Below are positions 1 through 4,291 of a stretch of 5,698 bases of DNA, one piece after another (within the stretch, counting starts at the first letter, position 1; each line of letters begins with the position of its first letter). The position numbers and the translations under genes are program-made. The stretch spans positions 1 to 5,698 of the forward strand of contig JABHYP010000089.1 of the NCBI GenBank assembly GCA_018656855.1, read 5' to 3'. The notes under the pieces were generated by a model. The model saw only the letters and a program-made list of their open reading frames with translations. It was not told where the DNA came from and made no database searches. Source of the DNA: Candidatus Latescibacterota bacterium (lineage in GTDB: Bacteria; Latescibacterota; Latescibacteria; Latescibacterales; Latescibacteraceae).

Positions 1-14
1 ATTCGAGCCGCCGT

Positions 15-65
15 ATTACCATGACAAATATAATGTTTTTCATGTATTATGGAAACAAAAAAGGG
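15..65 (+). repeat. Diverged direct repeat, copy 1
   Basis: This AT-rich stretch contains ATTACCATGA (15-24) followed by AAATATAATG (26-35), a T run, CATGT and an A-run ending in GGG. The same succession recurs at 796-882, where about 37 extra bases separate the first two blocks. The two 40-bp cores (26-65 and 843-882) align with one indel and a few substitutions. Function is unknown; the pair brackets the cupin gene and the palindromic element. Confidence 0.6.
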
Positions 66-149
66 CTTATTATTTCGGCGGATAAATATATGATATTATG
101 CGCCCAAACAATTACAAATATAAAATGCTTTGAAAATAACGTTTTTTGT

Positions 150-327
150 TCATTTCTTTGCATGCCCAAAGAAACGAACCAAAGAAAGGCACCCCGGAGG
201 AATCGTAATCCGTTCTTACAGCGTCATTTTCCGGGAATTTCAAACACACGCCTCCCACGGCCGTATGAAATTCCTTTTCGGGAAATAACTTGTTCACCCG
301 GCGATTCCTCAGGGGATTAGTGCACAA
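150..327 (+). repeat. Dispersed-type intergenic repeat element, plus orientation
   Basis: The element opens with TTTCTTTGC..GCCCAAAG..A.GAA.CAAAGA and continues to a GGGAATTTCA block. The same blocks occur in the same order, with extra sequence between them, on the minus strand at about 3740-3515. Reading frames across both elements give related peptide shards: a PK.R.K block followed by a FREFQ-like block. Such peptides are often mis-annotated as small hypothetical proteins in intergenic repeats. I regard the element as non-coding. Apart from this and the repeat at 15-65, positions 1-455 hold no supportable gene. Confidence 0.6.
192..315. repeat. Nested inverted repeat (124-bp palindromic element)
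   Basis: The outer arms are CCCCGGAGGAATCG (192-205) and CGATTCCTCAGGGG (302-315), which pair at 13 of 14 positions. The inner arms are GGAATTTCA (234-242) and TGAAATTCC (266-274), a perfect 9-bp match around a 23-base loop; the neighbouring CCGG and CGGG extend the pairing imperfectly. The whole could fold into one long two-tier hairpin, as REP-like or MITE-like elements do. It forms the distal part of the element starting near 150. Confidence 0.75.
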
Positions 328-430
328 TATCAGATAAAATGTGAATTTTAATTGCCGTTGTATTTGAAAGGATGTGTAAAATAATGATAGAAACAGGAAT
401 AACTGGAATAGGCAGGATTATCGCTGTAGG

Positions 431-452
431 GGTTTGATTCATCAAATCCTTT
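431..452 (+). terminator. Short hairpin after the cupin gene, terminator-like
   Basis: GGGTTTGA and TCAAATCC form an 8-bp stem (one G-U pair on the plus strand) around a TTCA loop, followed on the plus strand by TTTATCTTAA. It lies 4-25 bases beyond the cupin stop codon. On the minus strand, the direction of the cupin gene, the stem has one A-C mismatch and no T run, so it is a poor terminator for that gene. No plus-strand gene precedes it. Confidence 0.3.
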
Positions 453-455
453 ATC

Positions 456-773
456 TTAATAATGAATAGCCAGCCAAATGGTATCATTGTCCGGGGATGT
501 CCACTCGACGCGATGTCTCTTGTGCGCAGGGATAAAATAATAATCTCCTTTTTTCATCTGAACAAGTTCATCTTCTCCTTCAAATCTCAACCGTGCTTCA
601 CCGCAGACTAAGAAAACAAATTCGTTCTTTTCCTGGTCGTACCAAAAATCATGAGGTGATGTATGTCCTCGTGATACAATCCGTTCAATTTTTACATCCT
701 TGCTTTCTGAAATGAGTTCTATCAGTTCATCAGGCAGGTTATCCGGAATGTCGGAAAATATATTCTTCATCAT
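456..773 (-). CDS. Small single-domain cupin protein
   Basis: This is a 105-residue cytosolic protein (start ATG at 773-771, a second ATG directly after it) made of one beta-barrel cupin_2-type domain. Visible hallmarks are the first cupin motif with GHTSPHDFWYDQ followed by NEFVFLVCGEA, and the second motif GDYYFIPAHKRHRVEW, ending in TIWLAIHY. Histidines and the glutamate in these motifs are the usual metal ligands. The sequence matches a widespread family of short stand-alone cupins whose substrate is not established. The open frame extends to 824, but an AGGG stretch lies 11 bases before the 773 ATG, and similarity to the family begins there. It lies past the last recognisable attC, about 260 bp downstream, and has no attC after it, so it is not clearly a cassette gene. 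Confidence 0.85.
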   Translation of the reverse strand: MMKNIFSDIPDNLPDELIELISESKDVKIERIVSRGHTSPHDFWYDQEKNEFVFLVCGEARLRFEGEDELVQMKKGDYYFIPAHKRHRVEWTSPDNDTIWLAIHY

Positions 774-1028
774 TTTATTTTTCGCCCTACGGAGGATTAC
801 CATGAAACCAGCTAACGACGACATTCAGCCACTGTACCTATTAAATATAATGTTTTTTCATGTTTTGTGGGGAAAAAAGGGGTAAGCGGAGATATACAAT
901 GAGACTAGTTTGGATTTTGAGAGTTTTCTCATCTTATTTTTTAAAGTTACCTGGCAGATAAGTTCCAAAAGTTTACACATAATAAAATTGCCAGCTTAAT
1001 TTAAAAATGTTTAAAGATTTTATAGGAC
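774..1028. other. AT-rich intergenic stretch without a supportable gene
   Basis: This lies between the cupin gene and the last attC. It holds the second copy of a diverged repeat (796-882). A 40-codon open frame on the minus strand (858-980) starts with ATG but has no ribosome binding site and an unremarkable sequence, so I do not call it. GTTAGCT at about 807-813 on the minus strand resembles an attC core site, but no matching second core or stem was found. Confidence 0.5.
796..882 (+). repeat. Diverged direct repeat, copy 2
   Basis: ATTACCATGA (796-805) is followed, after a 37-bp stretch missing from copy 1, by AAATATAATG (843-852), a T run with CATGT and an A-run ending in GGGG. It is the same block order as at 15-65. 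It overlaps the upstream region of the cupin gene and may carry part of its leader. Confidence 0.6.
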
Positions 1029-1102
1029 ACTGAACGTTTGGCTTGAGAGGCGGGAATGAAGTGGCAACGTAATGAGTGCCCCTCTCAAAGATTCTGTTGG
1101 GC
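1029..1102 (-). mobile_element. attC recombination site (74 bp) after the RES-domain cassette
   Basis: On the minus strand the site begins with GCCCAAC (1102-1096), a perfect RYYYAAC core, and ends with GTTCAGT (1035-1029), which keeps GTT but has C where a purine is expected. Internally CTTTGAGAGG pairs with CCTCTCAAG, with unpaired bases. The sequence before the last core, AGCCAAAC, resembles AGCCGAAAC at the same place in the 2745-2819 site. It begins 27 bases after the stop of the preceding gene. Confidence 0.75.
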
Positions 1103-1129
1103 ATATATAAGCATAGTTTCGATTTTATA

Positions 1130-1858
1130 TTATCTTTTAATCGGAAAGTACGAGCCTTTTGCCCATTTTGTCCATTTATCAATTATCGAACTAAAAATTG
1201 CCAGGTTGTGATAATGACGATCTTGAATGCCGTGAACGCCTGGAATGTATAAGCCTTCCCACCCATATTTTATAAACAATGATGACAGCAATTGGCTGAC
1301 TTTATATCTGGATTTATCTCTTATTCTCAACTCTTCTTCAAAAAGATACCCCGATGAAGTTATACCCCTTTCAGCCATATCAAAAGCTAATGCGAGAGAA
1401 TTATGAAGGTTTTTATTGTTTGGGGATAAATCAGCAATTTTATATTCGTTTAACGGTATATTATACTCTTGAACACAAATAGAAATCGGTGCCGGCTTAA
1501 TTTCTTCAAATAAAAATTTACATTTATCAATCAAATAAAGGCATTTTTCACCTATAGTGCTATACCGATTATCCACAGGATCAGGTGAAGGGCCAATTAG
1601 TTTAGATTGTAAATGCTCTGTTTTTGATTTATCAATTCCTTTATAAAAAATTTGATTTGGTAAATCCGCACGACAATCGAATTTTTTTACCAACAAATCA
1701 ATAAAGTTTTCTAAATCTTTCGTGTCGTGCTCAACATAATTTATGATAAATTGGTGGATATTATATGCGTCCGTTGGGTTTCGGCTATCGGAATGGATTA
1801 TTGGTCTGTTGGTTTTCTGGTTTTTCACTTCAAGTATCAAACCATTTTTTATGTTCAT
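1130..1858 (-). CDS. RES-domain protein (NAD-phosphorylase/ADP-ribosyltransferase-like fold), cassette-borne
   Basis: The 242-residue product carries a RES-type domain in its central and C-terminal part: FYKG (71-74), NRYS (97-100), CLYLI (106-110), FEEI (117-120), YKVSQLL (185-191), WEGLYIPGVHG (200-210) and NLAIF (218-222). RES proteins are named for conserved Arg, Glu and Ser; many are toxins that degrade NAD+ or modify proteins. Here R98 and E118/E119 fit, but the PGVHG loop has Gly where I would expect the Ser. The first 65 residues are not recognised. I chose the ATG at 1858, preceded by GGATGG 6 bases upstream; a GTG at 1894 would add 12 residues. No Xre-type antitoxin gene is adjacent. 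It ends just before an attC, as a cassette gene should. Confidence 0.65.
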   Translation of the reverse strand: MNIKNGLILEVKNQKTNRPIIHSDSRNPTDAYNIHQFIINYVEHDTKDLENFIDLLVKKFDCRADLPNQIFYKGIDKSKTEHLQSKLIGPSPDPVDNRYSTIGEKCLYLIDKCKFLFEEIKPAPISICVQEYNIPLNEYKIADLSPNNKNLHNSLALAFDMAERGITSSGYLFEEELRIRDKSRYKVSQLLSSLFIKYGWEGLYIPGVHGIQDRHYHNLAIFSSIIDKWTKWAKGSYFPIKR

Positions 1859-1893
1859 TTTAAACCATCCAACGCATTTACGTGAATTGTCCA

Positions 1894-1985
1894 CTATGTT
1901 TGCTTACAATTAGGACAACTTTTATCATCTCTGAATTAAGATATATGCCGCAATGACTGCATTTAATATGGTTAGAAAAGTTCAT
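1894..1985 (-). pseudogene. Four-cysteine zinc-ribbon mini-ORF, apparently frameshifted
   Basis: The ATG at 1985 lies 17 bases after the core site of the preceding attC, with AGGA 13 bases upstream. It opens a frame reading MNFSNHIKCSHCGIYLNSEM before losing its pattern; that uninterrupted frame stops at 1878 (35 residues). The neighbouring frame, entered by adding one A to the AAAA run near 1923, continues as IKSCPNCKQT and stops at TAG (1896-1894). The repaired 30-residue product would have C9, C12, C24 and C27, a classic CxxC...CxxC zinc ribbon. Either a one-base deletion, a sequencing error or programmed slippage could explain this. The repaired TAG overlaps the alternative GTG start of the RES gene, suggesting one two-gene cassette. 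Confidence 0.5.
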
Positions 1986-2002
1986 TCAAAATTATTATTC
2001 CT

Positions 2003-2061
2003 GTCTAACGCCGCTAATAAGCCGCACGGTTTTTTTGTCGGCTGCATTAACTTGGTTGGGC
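2003..2061 (-). mobile_element. attC recombination site (59 bp) after the two-TM protein cassette
   Basis: On the minus strand it runs from GCCCAAC (2061-2055) to GTTAGAC (2009-2003); both fit the RYYYAAC and GTTRRRY core consensus exactly. GTTAATGCAGCCGAC on the left arm pairs with GTGCGGCTTATTAGC on the right, leaving single unpaired bases on each arm around an A7-containing loop. Its length is that of the classic 59-base element. The TAA stop of the preceding gene (2049-2047) lies inside the site, a common arrangement in cassettes. Confidence 0.88.
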
Positions 2062-2733
2062 TTTCCATTGCCATCTAAATGTATATATAAGACCAAATTT
2101 TATGGGGAATCGCCAGTATACCTCTGGCAATTCGTGGTTAAATTTGACATTTTCGGAAGTCATATCAATCCCGTTTTTTGAAACAACCTTTATGAGTTCA
2201 ATGGGAGGATCTTCAGGAGAGAAAACGACATGTAGTGCTCCAGTGCGACACTTAGACAGGCAAGGTATACAAACCTCTTCTGTTTCAGAGTCAAAGGAAT
2301 CAACAAGATCATAGGATAATATCCAGTTTATTTCTTTCCCAATTCGTAATGATTTTTCCAGATCACATCGCACCTTAAGTGCGCCACCATCGTCTTTCAA
2401 TACACTCAATCTACCCGGGATATTTGACTTGAAATTTTCGTATCGCCCTGTTGATGTTAGGCCTGTTGCCTCAAGGCGGGTAATTCCTGGTTTGGTTACC
2501 TTGAATAATACTAGTTTACGTCCCTTCACGATATCTCGTCCAGAAGTGAAATCATAAATGAAACAGGAAAAAAGGTATAAAAACTCAGGCTGTCTCGTTT
2601 TGAATACAAAAAAGGATATGAGTACTATTCCCGTGGCCAGCGTAACCCAACCAACACTCATTTTCGGAATTGCGACTATCCCAAGGACTGAAACTACGAA
2701 ACCAATAATGCCGATTATCCTATCCGTGTTCAT
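2047..2733 (-). CDS. Cassette-borne protein with two N-terminal membrane helices and a beta-rich domain
   Basis: I do not recognise this 228-residue protein. Residues 5-22 and 27-44 are hydrophobic helices forming a hairpin with a short PKMS turn. Residues 70-228 are soluble, rich in alternating polar and hydrophobic residues expected of beta strands, and contain C155, C158 and C162 (CIPCLSKC). The C-terminus, VYWRFP followed by YTFRWQW, resembles the closing strands of an immunoglobulin-like or beta-barrel domain. The ATG at 2733 lies 11 bases after the core site of the upstream attC with no clear Shine-Dalgarno sequence, and the stop sits inside the following attC, so it fills one cassette. 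The layout recalls small two-helix membrane effectors of defence systems, but no motif proves this. Confidence 0.8.
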   Translation of the reverse strand: MNTDRIIGIIGFVVSVLGIVAIPKMSVGWVTLATGIVLISFFVFKTRQPEFLYLFSCFIYDFTSGRDIVKGRKLVLFKVTKPGITRLEATGLTSTGRYENFKSNIPGRLSVLKDDGGALKVRCDLEKSLRIGKEINWILSYDLVDSFDSETEEVCIPCLSKCRTGALHVVFSPEDPPIELIKVVSKNGIDMTSENVKFNHELPEVYWRFPIKFGLIYTFRWQWKAQPS

Positions 2734-2744
2734 TTCAATTATAA

Positions 2745-2819
2745 ACCCAACGTTTCGGCTAAGAGGCTGTCAAAGGAGCGCATCGGATTTGATAGTCCTA
2801 ATTAAGCCGATGGTTATCT
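2745..2819 (-). mobile_element. attC recombination site (75 bp) after the nuclease-like cassette
   Basis: On the minus strand it begins with AGATAAC (2819-2813), one mismatch to RYYYAAC, and ends with GTTGGGT (2751-2745), a perfect GTTRRRY core. The left arm TCGGCTTAATTAGGACTATC pairs with TGACAGCCTCTTAGCCGA on the right, with bulged bases and a loop of about 13 bases. It starts 5 bases after the stop of the preceding gene and ends 11 bases before the start of the next, the compact spacing typical of cassettes. Confidence 0.8.
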
Positions 2820-2824
2820 GAAAA

Positions 2825-3352
2825 TTATTCATTGATATCACGATGGGAAATTTGGCCATTCTTCTTAAAGAAAAGCCTTCCTGTAATTCCATGCTTGGAA
2901 TAAACTGCCTGGAGGCCAAATTCGTATTCGTATCTATTATCAGTTAAAAATGCCTCTATTTTCTTGATATCCTTTGCCTTTTCTTCATGGGTAGCCGAGT
3001 CTTTTTTGCATTCCACAACTAAAAAATTTATTTTTTCGGCCCCAGATCGGCGGTTATGAATTATAATGTCTGGTCTGACTCTATTTTCTTGTCCATCATA
3101 TTGTAAACTTTTAAAATTAACACCTTCTCTGTTGAATTCAATATCCGTAATAAATATTTCTTTTAAATTATCTATTTCAGAGAATAAATATTCCTCAAGA
3201 TAATTTGCTAGTTTATGATTAATACATACTTCATGTAGTTTTCTTGAATCATAGTGTGCGTTTTCTTCTACAGGGCACTCAAATAAATCACCGTCTCTGC
3301 CTCTTAACTTCTGAAAAGCCTTTTTAATTGCATCTTCTACTTGATCAATCAT
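2825..3352 (-). CDS. PD-(D/E)XK nuclease-superfamily protein, cassette-borne
   Basis: The 175-residue product has the core of a restriction-endonuclease-like fold. RPDIIIHNRR supplies P94-D95 at the end of one strand, and NFLVVECKKD supplies E114-x-K116 in the next, the spacing seen in PD-(D/E)XK enzymes. E53/E54 in the preceding helix could complete a metal site. FGLQAVY (145-151) is a plausible following strand. Similar small proteins with a PDIIxH...ExKK pattern are common as unannotated genes in mobile DNA. Substrate and role are unknown: nuclease or DNA repair/defence is inference from the fold. There is no partner methylase. I used ATG at 3352; GTG at 3361 has AGGA only 3-4 bases upstream, ATG has it 12 bases upstream, so the start is uncertain. 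Confidence 0.75.
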   Translation of the reverse strand: MIDQVEDAIKKAFQKLRGRDGDLFECPVEENAHYDSRKLHEVCINHKLANYLEEYLFSEIDNLKEIFITDIEFNREGVNFKSLQYDGQENRVRPDIIIHNRRSGAEKINFLVVECKKDSATHEEKAKDIKKIEAFLTDNRYEYEFGLQAVYSKHGITGRLFFKKNGQISHRDINE

Positions 3353-3493
3353 AATTAACACATTTCCTACAAATTGTCAGCAGGACATATCACGCACTTT
3401 AACATAGTTGTCTGGCTCTTGAGTATTACACTATCTGAACAATATACACTTTTCTTGATAAAATCAAGCGGATTCTGTTACTTTGTATACCTG
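3353..3493. other. Leader region of the first cassette
   Basis: This is AT-rich and carries no gene. It contains the perfect short hairpin CTTGAT-AAA-ATCAAG (3454-3468) and most of a possible attC (3434-3499). I could not place a convincing cassette promoter on the minus strand. Confidence 0.4.
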
Positions 3494-3499
3494 TTAAAT
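3434..3499 (-). mobile_element. Possible fourth attC site ahead of the first cassette (66 bp)
   Basis: On the minus strand it begins with ATTTAAC (3499-3493), a perfect RYYYAAC core, and ends with GTTCAGA (3440-3434), differing by one base from the end core of the 1029-1102 site. AACAGGTATACA on the left pairs with TGTATATTGTT on the right at 10 of 11 positions plus one bulge, and a CTTGAT...ATCAAG hairpin sits inside. The arms are AT-rich and lack the GC-rich boxes of the other three sites, so the call is tentative. Confidence 0.4.
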
Positions 3500-3514
3500 T
3501 AAGTAAATTTGTAT

Positions 3515-3740
3515 CTGTTCATTCCCCTTGAAAAGTCCCTCGTTTACAAACATTTTTCGGACAAGAATTTCAGCCTGTTCGAGCAAACCAGAGGTGAGCG
3601 AGTTCTGAAATTCCCTAAAAAAGGGCTGTGAACGAGGAAACAGGCTTTTCAGGGATGCCTTTGCACTTCGTGGCTCTTCGCTGCGCTTCGTGTCTTTGCT
3701 TCTTTGCTTTGGGCGAGCAAAGAAAAGAAGAATAAATAAA
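3515..3740 (-). repeat. Dispersed-type intergenic repeat element, minus orientation
   Basis: Read on the minus strand, TTTCTTTGC..GCCCAAAG (about 3735-3716) is followed by a GGGAATTTCAGAA block near 3605-3617. This is the same succession as in the element starting near 150 on the plus strand; over the first 34 bases about 28 match. A 93-codon minus-strand frame (3494-3775) runs through it, but its product is a low-complexity, basic translation of the repeat. A GAAGCGCAGCGAAGAGCCAC stretch adds further short repeats. I treat it as a repeat rather than a gene. Confidence 0.55.
3572..3646. repeat. Inverted repeat within the minus-orientation element
   Basis: AGCCTGTT (3572-3579) and AACAGGCT (3639-3646) are perfect 8-bp arms 59 bases apart. 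Inside them TTCCCTAAAAAAGGG offers a second small hairpin. The nested layout parallels that of 192-315 in the related element, although the arm sequences differ. Confidence 0.5.
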
Positions 3741-3931
3741 ATGCTCAATATAGTTTTAAAAAAGTTGAATAGCATGCGATTGTGATTAAGCTTGATTTTA
3801 CTGCTTCAGTAATTTATATAACAAATGTATATTTCCTGATAAAATTACTGGCTTAAGAGGGCATTTATATACCATATTAATTTAAATACTTTTTATGTAT
3901 ATTAGAGTTATGCATATACGAGCGGACTTAC

Positions 3932-4291
3932 ATGAAAGCAAAATCTAAAACCGAAGAGTTGTACGAGGCTCAAACAGAAAACCGTCATCTGAAAGATACG
4001 ATTTCCGCTCAGCGTGACGCATTGGAAAAACTGCGGATCGAGAAAGATGAAGTCGCTCAGAAAGTCAGGGCAGCAGCAAACGATGAAATTTCACAGCTCA
4101 AAGCTGCTGTGAACGCGCTTCGCGATGAAATGGACCAAAGCAGGATTGAATATGAGGATAAACTGCAGAAAGTCGAGCGTGACGCCCAAGACGAAAACAA
4201 ACAATTGAAGCAGACGATTGATGTTCTACGCGAACAGATAGAGAAAAAGAATGCAAAAAAGCAACCGGAAAAAAATAAACGCAAAAAATAA
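3932..4291 (+). CDS. Small coiled-coil protein upstream of a GAF-GAF-PAS signalling gene
   Basis: The 119-residue product is almost entirely charged, with heptad-like spacing of Leu, Ile, Val and Ala from about residue 8 to 107, for example RHLKDTISAQRDALEKLRIE and NKQLKQTIDVLREQIEKK. This indicates one long coiled coil. The last 13 residues are a Lys-rich tail. There is no signal peptide or membrane segment, so it is probably cytosolic and oligomeric. GCGGA lies six bases before the ATG. Its last 41 bases overlap the most likely start of the downstream gene, so the two are probably translationally coupled, and it may act as a partner or scaffold of that signalling protein. The enzymatic role, if any, is unknown. 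It starts a GC-richer plus-strand unit unlike the cassettes. Confidence 0.82.
   Translation: MKAKSKTEELYEAQTENRHLKDTISAQRDALEKLRIEKDEVAQKVRAAANDEISQLKAAVNALRDEMDQSRIEYEDKLQKVERDAQDENKQLKQTIDVLREQIEKKNAKKQPEKNKRKK

Larger units (their letters stand above)
1029..3440 (-). mobile_element. Integron gene-cassette array without integrase (CALIN-like)
   Basis: All genes in this stretch point the same way (minus). Three are each followed, within 30 bases of or overlapping their stop codon, by an attC-like site: 2745-2819, 2003-2061 and 1029-1102. Cassette exchange cuts between G and TT of the GTT-type core, so the units are roughly 2009-2750 (742 bp) and 1035-2008 (974 bp), plus 2751-3439 if the candidate site at 3434-3499 is real. 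The attC pattern is known from integrons; its presence here is read from the sequence. An intI gene would normally lie beyond the high-coordinate end, divergent from the cassettes. Instead there is a repeat element and then a signalling operon. Confidence 0.8.

Noticed and set aside
21..320. 99-codon plus-strand open frame
   Set aside because: It runs through a repeat and a nested palindrome, has no ribosome binding site and shows no protein family signal.
807..813. GTTAGCT on the minus strand ahead of the cupin gene as an attC end
   Set aside because: No partner core site or palindrome was found upstream.
858..980. 40-codon minus-strand ORF after the last attC
   Set aside because: It lacks a ribosome binding site, overlaps the diverged repeat and has no recognisable sequence.
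973..1182. 69-codon minus-strand open frame
   Set aside because: It spans the end of the RES gene and the whole attC at 1029-1102, so it is a chance frame.
2738..2776. TTGACA and TATAAT consensus hexamers on the minus strand ahead of the two-helix protein gene
   Set aside because: They are 24 bases apart, too far for a sigma-70 promoter, and TTGACA lies within the attC arm.
2102..2821. Plus-strand open frames opposite the membrane-protein gene
   Set aside because: They are shadows of the minus-strand gene and of the adjoining attC.
3494..3775. 93-codon minus-strand open frame through the repeat element, ending inside the candidate attC
   Set aside because: Its basic, low-complexity product is a translation of the dispersed repeat; the related element near 150 gives a similar peptide shard in a broken context.
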